64,000 bases of DNA from Cryobacterium aureum (GCF_002954245.1 NZ_PPTG01000025.1:62001-126000), one strand, 5' to 3'. Shown: positions 1 through 8,294, counted from the first letter of the stretch. Notes: generated from the letters alone by a model not told the origin. Numbers and translations are program-made.

Positions 1-612
1 CAGGGTGGCGATGCGACCGTGCACCGCCACCGCCGATCCCATATAGGAGGAGAGTAGATCCACGTGATGAATAGCCTGCGTCATGAGTGCCCCGCCCGCC
101 TCGGTGTCCCAGCGGCCACGCCACGGTTCGGCATAATAATCGGCGTCGCGGCCGAGCCGCACGATCACGCTGCCAACGATCGGCTGCCCGAGCCGGCCGT
201 CGGCCAACGCTTGAGTGATGCGCTGGGCGGCGGGCCAAAAGCGTCGCTGAAACAGCACGCCGAACTTCACGCCGGCCGCGTCGGTGGCCGCGATCATGCG
301 GTCGGCCTCGGCGAGCGTGACAGCAACCGGCTTTTCGCACAGAACGTGCAGGCCGTGCCGGGCGGCGGCTAGCACGACGGGTTCATGCGCGGGGTGCGGA
401 GTGCACACCGTCACGGCGTCGAGGCCGCTACCCAGAAGTTCGTCGAGATCGGTATAGCTATGCGGCACCCCGAAGGTGCGGGCGAATTCTGCGGCACGCT
501 CGGCGTCGGAGTCACACACCCCGACGACCTCCACCTCGGGCAGCGCGTTGAGCGCGACGACGTGATTGATAGCGATCTTTCCGCAGCCCACGATCCCGAC
601 GCGCAGCGTCAT
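1..612 (-). CDS. Gfo/Idh/MocA-family NAD(P)-dependent oxidoreductase (partial, C-terminus outside window)
   Basis: The gene enters from the left edge, so only about the first 204 residues are visible. The N-terminus has a Rossmann fold with VGIVGCGKIA at residues 5-14 and the family's EKP motif near residue 95 (LHVLCEKPVAV). These are typical of Gfo/Idh/MocA enzymes, which oxidise sugars, inositols or related polyols with NAD(P). The ATG at 612 overlaps the aroQ stop codon by ATGA, so the gene is translationally coupled as the last visible member of the quinate/shikimate-type operon. The substrate is unknown. Its place in the operon suggests action on a cyclitol or shikimate-like acid, which is an inference. 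Confidence 0.85.
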   Translation of the reverse strand, partial: MTLRVGIVGCGKIAINHVVALNALPEVEVVGVCDSDAERAAEFARTFGVPHSYTDLDELLGSGLDAVTVCTPHPAHEPVVLAAARHGLHVLCEKPVAVTLAEADRMIAATDAAGVKFGVLFQRRFWPAAQRITQALADGRLGQPIVGSVIVRLGRDADYYAEPWRGRWDTEAGGALMTQAIHHVDLLSSYMGSAVAVHGRIATL

Positions 613-1082
613 GGCTGTTCCTTCAGAGCGGATGCCGCGGCATCCGCTCGCCGCTGCGCCAGAATTTCGACACCGAAGCCGTAGCCGGCGATTCCGGCGC
701 CGGCGATGACGGCGACTGCGATGCCCGAGATATAGGAGTGCCGGCGAAACTCGTCGCGGGCGTGCACGTTGCTCACGTGCACCTCCACCGTGGGCAGCTC
801 CGAGGCGGTAATGGCATCGCGCAGCGCGACCGAGGTATGGGTGAGCCCGCCCGGATTGATGACCAAGCCCACATTGACCCCCCGGGCCGCGTGCAGCCGG
901 TCGATCAGTACACCCTCATGGTTGGACTGCAGGGTGTCCACACTGTAGCCGAGGCGCGCGGCGGTGGCGGCCACGAGCGCCTCCGCGTCGGCGAGGGTCG
1001 CATGGCCGTAGTGGGCCGGCTCGCGGGTGCCGAGCATGTTGAGGTTCGGCCCGTTCAGAACCAGAATGCGGGGGAGGGTCAT
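609..1082 (-). CDS. aroQ: Type II 3-dehydroquinate dehydratase
   Basis: This 157-residue enzyme interconverts 3-dehydroquinate and 3-dehydroshikimate in the cytoplasm. The type II family is shown by LVLNGPNLNMLGTREP near the N-terminus (catalytic Tyr loop follows in HYGH), the SNHEG segment, INPGGLTHTSVALRDA and EVHVSNVHARDEFRRHS, where the catalytic His lies. The ATG at 1082 is preceded by GGAAG at good spacing, so I prefer it to the upstream TTG at 1100. It sits between the TRAP binding-protein gene and a Gfo/Idh gene in an operon begun by a quinate/shikimate dehydrogenase. This suggests a catabolic role rather than the biosynthetic aroQ; the biosynthetic copy would be elsewhere. Confidence 0.93.
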   Translation of the reverse strand: MTLPRILVLNGPNLNMLGTREPAHYGHATLADAEALVAATAARLGYSVDTLQSNHEGVLIDRLHAARGVNVGLVINPGGLTHTSVALRDAITASELPTVEVHVSNVHARDEFRRHSYISGIAVAVIAGAGIAGYGFGVEILAQRRADAAASALKEQP

Positions 1083-1148
1083 GACTTGCTTCCTTGTCAA
1101 CGTTGAAACGGATGCTGGGGGCCGGCCCGCAGACCGGCCCCGAAGCGG

Positions 1149-2186
1149 CTACTCGCCGGCGGCGTCGCGAATGCTCGTGTAGATTTCGAGCTGCTCGCCC
1201 TCGAGATTGGCGGTGAAGTAGGCCTCGGCCTTGTCGATGAACGCGTCACGGTCGACGTCGTCGATGACTTTGGGCGTGCCGGCGGCCTTCCACTCGGCCA
1301 CGATGGCGTCTTCCAGGTCGAGCGCGCAGGCCAGGTCGGTCGCGCGGGCCTCAGCCACGGCGTCTTCAAGCGCGGTCTGCTGGTCGGCGGTTAGGCCGGC
1401 CCAGGCGTCGCCGCTCATCACGACGAGCTGGGATCCCACGGAGTGCTCGCTGAGGCTGACGTATTCCTGCACCTCGTTGAAGCTCATCTGGTCGATGCTC
1501 GAGATGGGGTTCTCCTGGCCGTCGACAATGCCCTGCTGCAACGCGAGGTAGATCTCCTCGAATGCGACGGCTACCGGGTCGGCGCCCATGGCCGCGGCGT
1601 TGCCGAGGTGCACGGGGCTGTCGGGAAAGCGCATGCGCAGACCCTCGAGATCTTCGGGAGTACGAATGGGCGTATTGGCCGAGAAAGTGCGGTTGCCGAA
1701 GTACCAGACGTCGAGCAGGTGGGCGCCGGTGGCTTCTTCGAATCCGGTCTTCACCACGTCAGCCGCCGGGCTGTCGAACCAGTTGAACAGGTGATCGACG
1801 TCGTTGAAGACGTAGGCCATGTCCATCACACCGATGGCGGGGTAGGTCGCGGCGATGCCTGACGACCCCTGAAGGTCGATATCGATGTCGCCGCTAAGCA
1901 CCGAGGTAAACCGGGCTACGTCGGCGCCGAGCTGACTGGAGGGGAAGACCTCAATGGTGATGCCGGCATCCGCTACCTTGTCGGCGACGATGTCGGTGCC
2001 GCAGGAGTTGTGCGGGTGATCGAGGCCGTAGCTGTTCGCGAACGAGAGGGTGACGTCGCCGCCCGCTGCGCCGGCATCAGCGTTGGCGCCGCTGCAGGCC
2101 GCGAGCAGGCCGATGGCGAGGGGACCAGCGACGATGCCGGTGAGCAGACGCCGGGTAGCCGTTCTGCGAGTGGATGTCTTGCGCAT
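1149..2186 (-). CDS. dctP: TRAP transporter solute-binding lipoprotein (DctP family)
   Basis: This 345-residue extracytoplasmic binding protein captures the substrate for the TRAP transporter encoded upstream. It starts with a positively charged signal peptide and a lipobox (LLAAC, Cys near residue 31), so it should be a lipoprotein. The mature part has the DctP pattern: YFGNRTFSANTPIRTPEDLEGLRMRFPDSPVH, with the conserved Arg that binds the substrate carboxylate, followed by QQGIVDGQENP. Neighbouring dehydroquinase and quinate/shikimate dehydrogenase genes suggest quinate, shikimate or dehydroshikimate as the ligand (inference). TRAP systems are less common than ABC systems in actinobacteria. 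Confidence 0.93.
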   Translation of the reverse strand: MRKTSTRRTATRRLLTGIVAGPLAIGLLAACSGANADAGAAGGDVTLSFANSYGLDHPHNSCGTDIVADKVADAGITIEVFPSSQLGADVARFTSVLSGDIDIDLQGSSGIAATYPAIGVMDMAYVFNDVDHLFNWFDSPAADVVKTGFEEATGAHLLDVWYFGNRTFSANTPIRTPEDLEGLRMRFPDSPVHLGNAAAMGADPVAVAFEEIYLALQQGIVDGQENPISSIDQMSFNEVQEYVSLSEHSVGSQLVVMSGDAWAGLTADQQTALEDAVAEARATDLACALDLEDAIVAEWKAAGTPKVIDDVDRDAFIDKAEAYFTANLEGEQLEIYTSIRDAAGE

Positions 2187-2211
2187 GCGTTTCTCCGATG
2201 GTTGGTGCTGG

Positions 2212-3486
2212 TTAGAGTCCGAGCAGGGTGGGAACGATCGTGACGATCTGGGGAAAGAAGGTGAGCAGGCCGAGTACGGCCAGCAGCGGAACGAGAAAGG
2301 GCAGCACGCCGCGAAAGACCTCGTCGACGGGCCGGTTGGTGACCGAACTCATCACGTACAGCACGCTGCCGACGGGCGGTGTGAGCAGGCCGATCATGAG
2401 GTTGACGATCATGACGACGCCGAAGTGGATGGGGTCGATGCCGTATTGCACGGCCACCGGCAGCAGCACCGGAACGGTGATGAGCAGCACGGCGGTGGCG
2501 TCGATGACCATGCCGAGGATGATCAAAATCAGGTTCACGAGTAGCAGGAACACGATCGGGTTGTCGGTGAGTGAGGTGAGGCCGTCTGCGACGGCCTGCG
2601 GGGCGCGTTCGCGGGCGAGGATCCAGCCGAGCAGGGCGGCGGCGGCGAGAATGAGGGCAATGGCGCCCGTAACGGCCGCTGTCTCCTTGAGCGCGTCGAT
2701 GATGGCCCTGAGGTTGAGGGTGCGGTAGATCAGGCCGAGCACGATCATGTAGGCGACACCGACCGCTGCGGCTTCGGTGGGGGTGAAGAAGCCGCCGAGA
2801 ATACCGCCGAGGATGATGATGGGCGCGCCGATCGGTCCGATCACCCGTACGCTGGCCCGGCCGAGAACCGACCAGCTGAACCGAATCGTGTTGAGGTTGG
2901 AGTTCTTGCGCACCAGGATGAACACGGTGATGACCAGCCCGAGAGCGATCAGCATGGCCGGCAACACGGAGCCGGCGAAGAGCGCTCCGGTCGAGACCGT
3001 GGCGACGGAGGCGTAGATCACGGCCGGGATGCTCGGCGGCATCACCGGTGCGATCAGCGAAGAGGCACTCGTGAGGCCGGCGGCGAACCGAAAGCTGTAG
3101 CCGCTTCGCACCATTCCGGGAACCTGCAGTTTGCCGAGGGCGGCGGCATCGGCCAGGGCCGACCCGCTCATCCAGGCGAAACCCACGCTGGTGCCAATGT
3201 TGACGTAGGCGAGGTTGCCTTTGATCCGACCGAGTACGGCCAGGGCGAAGTCGAAGATGCGGTCGGCGATGCCGGCCCGGTTGGCAATGCTGCCCAGCAG
3301 AATGAACAGCGGCACGGCCAGCAGCGGAAAGCTGCTCACGCCGTCGGCGGCGACCCGTAGCGCGAGGCCGGTGGAGTTGCCCTCGATGATCATGTAGGCC
3401 AGCGACGGGCCGAGAAAGGCGAACCCCACCGGTACCCGCAGCGCCAGCAGAATAGCGATCAGGGCAATCAGAATCCACAGGCTCAT
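2212..3486 (-). CDS. dctM: TRAP transporter large permease (DctM family)
   Basis: This 424-residue polytopic membrane protein is the ion-coupled transport subunit of the TRAP system. It is almost entirely hydrophobic, beginning MSLWILIALIAILLALRVPVG, and carries family segments such as PLFILLGSIANRAGI, LIAPVMPPSIPAVIYASV and GLLTPPVGSVLYV. The ATG at 3486 overlaps the dctQ stop by ATGA, so the two membrane subunits are translationally coupled. A longer reading upstream of this ATG in the same frame has no membrane character and is not part of the gene. Confidence 0.94.
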   Translation of the reverse strand: MSLWILIALIAILLALRVPVGFAFLGPSLAYMIIEGNSTGLALRVAADGVSSFPLLAVPLFILLGSIANRAGIADRIFDFALAVLGRIKGNLAYVNIGTSVGFAWMSGSALADAAALGKLQVPGMVRSGYSFRFAAGLTSASSLIAPVMPPSIPAVIYASVATVSTGALFAGSVLPAMLIALGLVITVFILVRKNSNLNTIRFSWSVLGRASVRVIGPIGAPIIILGGILGGFFTPTEAAAVGVAYMIVLGLIYRTLNLRAIIDALKETAAVTGAIALILAAAALLGWILARERAPQAVADGLTSLTDNPIVFLLLVNLILIILGMVIDATAVLLITVPVLLPVAVQYGIDPIHFGVVMIVNLMIGLLTPPVGSVLYVMSSVTNRPVDEVFRGVLPFLVPLLAVLGLLTFFPQIVTIVPTLLGL

Positions 3487-4004
3487 GCGAGTTCTCCTTC
3501 GGGAGTGCTGCCGGTCATTATCGGCGCGAACAGGGCCCAGACGGCGCGCAGGGCGGCCAGCACGAAACCGACCAGCGGAAAGATGTAGAGGTAGGTCATC
3601 GGCATTTGCAGGGCGGCCGAGACCTGGCCGGTGGTCTCGGCGACGAGGGCCCAGCCTTCCCGTACGAAGGCAAGGCAGATCAGCAGCACGACCGCGCTGG
3701 CAAAGCGCTTGACCCAGCGTTGGGCCCGGCCAGAGAGGTACCGGTCGATGACCTCGATGGTGATGTGCTGTCCCTGACCCAGCAGGTAGCCGCACATGAT
3801 GAAGGTCACCGCGACCATGCAATAACGGGCCAGCTCGCCCGACCACACCCATCCGCTCACCGGCAGATACCGCTGAATGGCCTGGATGAACACGAGCAGC
3901 GCAATGACGGTGATAAGAATGGCGCCGAGGGAATGTTCGACGGTGGAGATCCACCGCAGCACGCGGGGCTCGCGCACGACTTCCTGGGAGTTGTCTTCAG
4001 ACAT
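3483..4004 (-). CDS. dctQ: TRAP transporter small permease (DctQ family)
   Basis: This 173-residue membrane protein has four predicted transmembrane helices (around residues 25-45, 60-80, 98-118 and 135-160). This is the normal DctQ architecture, with the conserved WSGELARY-type segment after helix 1 and GQGQHITIEVI between helices. It pairs with DctM to form the membrane part of the TRAP transporter. It lies 16 bases after the quinate/shikimate dehydrogenase gene and overlaps dctM, as expected for one operon. Confidence 0.9.
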   Translation of the reverse strand: MSEDNSQEVVREPRVLRWISTVEHSLGAILITVIALLVFIQAIQRYLPVSGWVWSGELARYCMVAVTFIMCGYLLGQGQHITIEVIDRYLSGRAQRWVKRFASAVVLLICLAFVREGWALVAETTGQVSAALQMPMTYLYIFPLVGFVLAALRAVWALFAPIMTGSTPEGELA

Positions 4005-4020
4005 GTCGTTCTTTCTATGG

Positions 4021-4893
4021 TTAGAGGCCGGCGGCGATCATGGCGAGAAAGTGTGCGCGCATGCGGGAGGCATCCGCTTTCTGGCCGGTGATGAGTTCGA
4101 AGGCGTCGACGGCTTGGCCGACGGCCATATGCCCGCCATCGAGCACGCGGCAGCCGGCAGCGCGGGCGGCGATGATGAGGGCGGTGTCGATCGGGCGGTA
4201 GATAATGTCGGCGACCCAGAGGTGGGCGTCGATGAGGTTCGCGTCGAGTGGCAGGCCGGGGTGGTTGTGCATGCCGATCGGCGTGGCGTTGACGAGGCCG
4301 TCGGCCTGCTGCAGGGCTGCGGCCAGGTCGTCGGCGGTGACGGCTTCGATCGTGCGATCGGGGAACAGAGTGCGCAGGGCTGCGACGCGCTCGCCGCACC
4401 GCTCGCGGTCGATGTCACTGATCCGCAGCGTGGTGACGCCGCGATGCAGCAGCGCGTAGGCCACGGCCGAGCCGGCTCCGCCAGCGCCAAGTTGCACCAC
4501 CGACGTGAGTTTCACGTCGGGCAGTCCCGTTGCCAGGCCGGAACTGAACCCCGAGAAGTCGGTGTTGAAGCCGAAGAAGCGGCCGTCACGAATGAGTACC
4601 GTGTTGACCGCGCCGAGTTGGCGGGCATCGTCGCTGATCTCATCGAGGTGCTCGAGTACGAGCTGCTTGCACGGGTGCGTGATATTGAAGGCGTTGAAGC
4701 CGAGCTCGCGGGCATTGCGCAGCAGATCGCCCACCCACTCGCCGGGGCGATCGATCACATCGAGGTCGATCGGGCGGTAGATGTAGCGCAGGCCCTGGTG
4801 GTCCGCTTCGGTTTCGTGCATCCCGGCGCTGAGTGTGGGCGTGACGCCGGAGCCGATCAGCCCGACCATAAATGATTCTGCGGTGGAGCTCAC
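4021..4893 (-). CDS. qsuD: Quinate/shikimate dehydrogenase (QsuD-like AroE family)
   Basis: This 290-residue enzyme oxidises shikimate or quinate to the 3-dehydro acid with NAD(P). The catalytic Lys lies in FNAFNITHPCKQ. The THPCK form is that of the catabolic QsuD proteins of corynebacteria, rather than the TIPHK of biosynthetic AroE. A Rossmann motif VVQLGAGGAGSAVAYALL follows and an acidic residue after the next strand (ISDIDRE) fits NAD preference. LDGGHMAVGQAVDAFELITG is the family's C-terminal signature. I use the GTG at 4893 because GAAGGA sits seven bases upstream. It heads the TRAP/dehydroquinase operon. Quinate versus shikimate specificity cannot be told from sequence. Confidence 0.9.
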   Translation of the reverse strand: MSSTAESFMVGLIGSGVTPTLSAGMHETEADHQGLRYIYRPIDLDVIDRPGEWVGDLLRNARELGFNAFNITHPCKQLVLEHLDEISDDARQLGAVNTVLIRDGRFFGFNTDFSGFSSGLATGLPDVKLTSVVQLGAGGAGSAVAYALLHRGVTTLRISDIDRERCGERVAALRTLFPDRTIEAVTADDLAAALQQADGLVNATPIGMHNHPGLPLDANLIDAHLWVADIIYRPIDTALIIAARAAGCRVLDGGHMAVGQAVDAFELITGQKADASRMRAHFLAMIAAGL

Positions 4894-5035
4894 AGAAAAT
4901 TCCTTCCATCGACCTTGACAGATGTGTGGGGCATGCTCGGGTTGCCCTGTGGGGCGAAGCGAGCCCTGCTGGGCGGGGATACCGCGCGTTCGGTGCTGGT
5001 GTCGACCCTAGCCCAACGTTCATATAACGCACAAG

Positions 5036-5052
5036 TGTGCGCAATGCGCACA
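5036..5052. promoter_or_regulatory. Perfect 17-bp palindrome between divergent qsuD operon and aldo-keto reductase
   Basis: The sequence TGTGCGCA-A-TGCGCACA is a perfect dyad with 8-bp arms. It lies in the 241-bp divergent intergenic region, about 140 bp upstream of qsuD and 83 bp upstream of the aldo-keto reductase start. It is a likely operator for a one-component regulator that is not encoded in this window. A further partial half-site (TGTGCGCG) occurs about 20 bp downstream. Confidence 0.55.
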
Positions 5053-5134
5053 GACTTCTGGTGTGCGCGCTTGCCGCACCTGGCCTACGCTACAAATTGT
5101 GGGGCCGACTCGGCCGCGCAGATTGGAACCGACG

Positions 5135-5962
5135 ATGTCCCTTGCGCCCACCCTCACCCTGAACAACGGCGTGCAGATTCCCGCCCTCGGGCTTGGCACG
5201 TGGCCCATGAATGATTCGGAGACAGCGGATGCCGTCGCCACCGCCGCCGACGCCGGCTACCGGTTGTTCGACACCGCCGAAAACTACGAAAATGAGGCCG
5301 GCGTGGGGGAGGGCATCCGGCGCAGTGGTCTGCTCCGCGACGAGGTCTTTGTCACGACCAAGCTGAACAAGAAATGGCACAGCTACGACGGAGTGCACCG
5401 CGCGTTCGAGGCGAGCACGGGCCGACTCGGCCTGGAGATCATCGACCTCTACCTGATCCACTGGCCGAACCCCGACCAGGGTACCTATGTGGATGCCTTC
5501 CGCGGACTGCGAGACCTGCAAGAGTCGGGACAAGTGCGCGCGATCGGAGTATCAAACTTTCTGCCGGAGCACCTGCAGCCACTGTTCGATGAGGGTCTCG
5601 TGCCGCAGGTCAACCAGATCCAGCTCGACCCGACGCAGAATCGCGCCGACCTGCGCTCGATGCACCGTGAACACGGCATTGTCACCGAGGCGTGGAGCCC
5701 GCTCGGGCGTAACGGAGGCCTGCTCGAAGAACGAGTGATCGCGGCCATCGCCGCCGCGCATGAGCGCACGCCGGGTCAGGTCGTAATGCGCTGGCACACC
5801 CAGAACGGCGTCGTGCCCACTCCGAAGTCGGGCAACGCGAAGCGCCAGGCCGAAAACATCAGCATCTTCGACTTCGAGCTGTCGGCGGCGGAACTCGCGG
5901 CCCTGACCGCGCTGGATATCGGCGCCCCCCTGGCGCTCGACCCGCGCTCGTTCGGGCACTAA
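5135..5962 (+). CDS. Aldo/keto reductase (AKR5-like, 2,5-diketo-gluconate reductase type)
   Basis: This 275-residue TIM-barrel reductase uses NADPH to reduce aldehydes or ketones. The catalytic tetrad is visible: Asp in LFDTAENY, Tyr in the same segment, Lys in VTTKL and His in YLIHWPNP. The C-terminal cofactor loop reads VPTPKSGNAKRQAENISIFDF, with the Lys/Arg residues that contact the NADPH phosphate. The ATG at 5135 has GGAA upstream; an in-frame extension to 5063 lacks conserved sequence. It is divergent from the quinate/shikimate-type operon across a palindromic site, so co-regulation is possible but unproven. Confidence 0.92.
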   Translation: MSLAPTLTLNNGVQIPALGLGTWPMNDSETADAVATAADAGYRLFDTAENYENEAGVGEGIRRSGLLRDEVFVTTKLNKKWHSYDGVHRAFEASTGRLGLEIIDLYLIHWPNPDQGTYVDAFRGLRDLQESGQVRAIGVSNFLPEHLQPLFDEGLVPQVNQIQLDPTQNRADLRSMHREHGIVTEAWSPLGRNGGLLEERVIAAIAAAHERTPGQVVMRWHTQNGVVPTPKSGNAKRQAENISIFDFELSAAELAALTALDIGAPLALDPRSFGH

Positions 5963-5983
5963 AGCTCGCCGGCGGCTGTGCAG

Positions 5984-6111
5984 TGCTCGCGGCACCCCTA
6001 TTATCGCGGTCGGCAGGGGGCGCCGCTGCTCTGTGTCCGTCGCGGCACCCCTTAGCGTCGACGGCACCCATTCTTAGGGGTGCCCGCGTCTATAAGGGGT
6101 GCCGCGAGCGC
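5984..6111. repeat. Nested inverted-repeat element (GCGGCACCCCTTA units)
   Basis: The outer arms GCTCGCGGCACCCCT (about 5985-5999) and AGGGGTGCCGCGAGC (about 6095-6109) are exact reverse complements. Two more inner copies of GGCACCC and GGGTGCC at about 6043-6085 form a second, nested dyad. The element lies between the convergent ends of the aldo-keto reductase and the LAXTG protein gene. No transposase is nearby. It may act as a bidirectional terminator or as a small palindromic mobile element. Confidence 0.7.
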
Positions 6112-6125
6112 CTGCGACATCCGCT

Positions 6126-6440
6126 TTACGAGCGCGCAGAGCCTTCGGCGCGTTTGCGGCGCACAGTGGTCGTGGTCACGAGGGTCAGCCCGAGCAGGAG
6201 CGCGGCGCTTCCGCCCGAAATCGCCAGTACGGAGGCGTCATAGCCGGTGGAGGCGAGGTTGACCGAGCCCAGGGAGGCTGCTGTGGAGCCGACATGCCCC
6301 GCATCGGGCGGCACCACGGTATGGGTCACTTTCGGGCTCTGACTATCGCTTGGAACGTACGTGACAGCGGATGCCGCAGCCGGCACAGCGAAAACGGCCA
6401 GCGTAGCCAGGGCAGTGATTGCAAAAATTTTCTTGAGCAT
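6126..6440 (-). CDS. Small LAXTG-anchored cell-surface protein
   Basis: This 104-residue protein has a signal peptide (MLKKIFAITALATLAVFAV, cleavage near ASA), a short Ser/Thr/Pro-rich mature part of about 45 residues, the sorting motif LASTG (residues 68-72), a hydrophobic helix and a basic tail RRKRAEG. LAXTG followed by a membrane segment and positive tail is the recognition signal of class E sortases in high-GC actinobacteria. After sorting, only about 40 residues would remain on the cell wall, so it may be a spacer, signal or subunit rather than an enzyme. Nothing resembling a sortase gene is in the window. AGGAAA precedes the ATG. Confidence 0.8.
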   Translation of the reverse strand: MLKKIFAITALATLAVFAVPAAASAVTYVPSDSQSPKVTHTVVPPDAGHVGSTAASLGSVNLASTGYDASVLAISGGSAALLLGLTLVTTTTVRRKRAEGSARS

Positions 6441-6748
6441 GAGAATTTCCTGTCAGAACGGTCGGTTCGGCATAGAACAAGTTGACGGTATGCTTCGAAC
6501 GACTCACACCGTAGTGGCTTGCACCGTAGATATCTACGGGTTCCTGACAAATTCTCACTGAAAGTATTCTGCTGTATGGTTTCGGGCCGCTGCACTCGGC
6601 CAACGACCGTGCGCCTCCCGCGCAGCGGCGCAGTTCCCGCGCGAGGTGACGGGTTGGTCGCGGCGTCCGAAACGGGCTGACGGATCCCGGCACCACCCGC
6701 CTGTAGGGTGGCAGGGCGTACATCGCCCCTCCACCGAACGGACGCACC
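6441..6748. other. Divergent promoter region between LAXTG protein and amidohydrolase
   Basis: The 308-bp stretch has no convincing gene. It holds a perfect 16-bp palindrome (CCGTAGATATCTACGG at 6524-6539) about 85 bp before the LAXTG protein start. An AT-richer patch around 6540-6580 is a plausible promoter zone. The part nearest the amidohydrolase is GC-rich and includes a TAGGGT hexamer at about 6704. Confidence 0.5.
6524..6539. promoter_or_regulatory. Perfect 16-bp palindrome, candidate operator
   Basis: CCGTAGATATCTACGG reads the same on both strands. It lies in the divergent region upstream of the LAXTG surface-protein gene and is the only strong dyad there. A related half-site (ACCGTAGT) occurs at about 6508. 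It could be an operator for a dimeric regulator; which gene it controls is unknown. Confidence 0.5.
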
Positions 6749-8278
6749 ATGCCCGATCTCGTTCTGCGCTCCGTCAGGCAGCCCGGCGACACCAGCCTCA
6801 GTGACCTGCACATCACCGACGGCGTCATCACGCAAATCGTGCCCACCACCAAAACGGATGCCCCCAACCTCGACGGCCGCACCGTCATCCCCGGCCTCTG
6901 GGACGAACACGTGCACCTGACCCAGTGGGCGCTCGCCGGAGCCCGGTTCGACCTCTCCGCCGCGGTCTCGGCGCGCGAGACCCTCGAACTCGTGCGGGCA
7001 CAGGTCGCCCCGTCTGGCCGCCCGACCCCACTAATCGGAGTCCGGTTCCGCGATGCGGTCTGGGCCGACCTGCCAACACTGCGCGGTCTCGATGAGGTGA
7101 CGCAGGGGCATCCGACCGCCTTGATCAGCCACGACCTGCACTGTGTCTGGATCAACAGTGCCGCCGCCGAGCAATTCGGTGTGCCGGTAGACGAGTCGGG
7201 CCTGCTGCGCGAGCAAGCCGCGTTCGAGCTCACTATCGCGCTCGGCCAACTGCCCGACAGCGAAGTTGACACGCTCGCCGCCCAGGCCGGAGCCCGGGCT
7301 GCCGCCCGCGGAGTTGTCGGCATCGTCGACTTCGAAATGACCTGGAACCGCGACGCCTGGCAGCGCCGCATCGCCGGCGGGTTCGATTTTTTGAAAGTCG
7401 AGGCCGGCATCTACCTCGCCGACTTTGATCGGGCCGTCGCCGAGCGGATGCACACCGGCGACCGCAGCGCAGACACCCGCGGCCTGCTCAGCGTGGGGCC
7501 GTTGAAGCTGCTCATCGACGGATCCCTGAACACCCGCACGGCGTTCTGCGTCGACGAATACCCGGTCGGCGGGCACGGCGTGCTCGCCGTGAGCGAAGAC
7601 GAACTCACCGAGATTCTTGTGGCCGCGCGGGGCGAGGGGCTGCTGCCCGCCGTGCACGCCATCGGAGACGCCGCCAACACCGTAGCCCTGAACGCTTTCG
7701 CCCGAGCTGCCGCCCGCGCCGACCCAGCCTCCGGAGCTGCTGCCGCTCGGGCCGACCCGCGTGGCCGTGAGGGTCAGGCATCCGTTTTTGGACGCATCGA
7801 GCACGCCCAGTTTCTCCAGCCCGCGGACTTCGCTCGTTTTGCGCGCCTCGGTGTCATTGCGAGCGTGCAGCCGGAGCACGCGCTCGACGACCGTGACGCG
7901 GTCGAACTCAACTGGTCTGCCGGCGCCGATCGCGTCTTCGCCCTGCGCTCACTGCTCGATGCTGGGGCGATTCTCGCGTTCGGATCCGACGCCCCCGTCG
8001 CGCCGCTCGACCCGTTTACCGCCATGAGCGCCGCCACATCGCGCGCCCGCAGCGACGGCCGCGAACCCTGGCGCCCCGACCAGGTGATCTCCCGCGCCCA
8101 GGCCCTCGCGGCATCCGCGCGTGGACGCACCCGCCTCAAGGTCGGCGATGTCGCCGACATCGCGGTGCTTGATGGCGACCCGCTCACGGTCTCCGACGCC
8201 ACCTTCGAACGGATGCCGGTAGCCGCCACGCTGCTAGCCGGTCGCGCCACCTACGGCGCCGCCCTCATGGCCGGCTAG
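6749..8278 (+). CDS. Amidohydrolase family protein (YtcJ-like, amidohydrolase_3)
   Basis: This 509-residue metal-dependent hydrolase belongs to the YtcJ/N-acyl-amino-acid or exoenzyme-regulatory amidohydrolase group. The short N-terminal beta-sandwich is followed by the metal-binding HVH in PGLWDEHVHLTQWAL, a carboxylated-Lys type segment (FDFLKVEAGIYL), DGSLNTRTA, HAIGDAANTVALNAF, GRIEHAQFLQPADFARFARLGVIASVQPEHALDD and FGSDAPVAPLDPF. These fit the family order. Near residues 325-345 there is a small Ala/Arg/Asp-rich insertion of low complexity. The substrate is unknown. It is a single gene convergent with pstB across a long hairpin. Confidence 0.88.
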   Translation: MPDLVLRSVRQPGDTSLSDLHITDGVITQIVPTTKTDAPNLDGRTVIPGLWDEHVHLTQWALAGARFDLSAAVSARETLELVRAQVAPSGRPTPLIGVRFRDAVWADLPTLRGLDEVTQGHPTALISHDLHCVWINSAAAEQFGVPVDESGLLREQAAFELTIALGQLPDSEVDTLAAQAGARAAARGVVGIVDFEMTWNRDAWQRRIAGGFDFLKVEAGIYLADFDRAVAERMHTGDRSADTRGLLSVGPLKLLIDGSLNTRTAFCVDEYPVGGHGVLAVSEDELTEILVAARGEGLLPAVHAIGDAANTVALNAFARAAARADPASGAAAARADPRGREGQASVFGRIEHAQFLQPADFARFARLGVIASVQPEHALDDRDAVELNWSAGADRVFALRSLLDAGAILAFGSDAPVAPLDPFTAMSAATSRARSDGREPWRPDQVISRAQALAASARGRTRLKVGDVADIAVLDGDPLTVSDATFERMPVAATLLAGRATYGAALMAG

Positions 8279-8294
8279 CTATCCATGGACTGGG

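Noticed and set aside
1973..3478. Long minus-strand open frame over dctM and dctP
   Set aside because: It is rich in His, Arg and Pro with no conserved segments and overlaps two well-supported genes in another frame.
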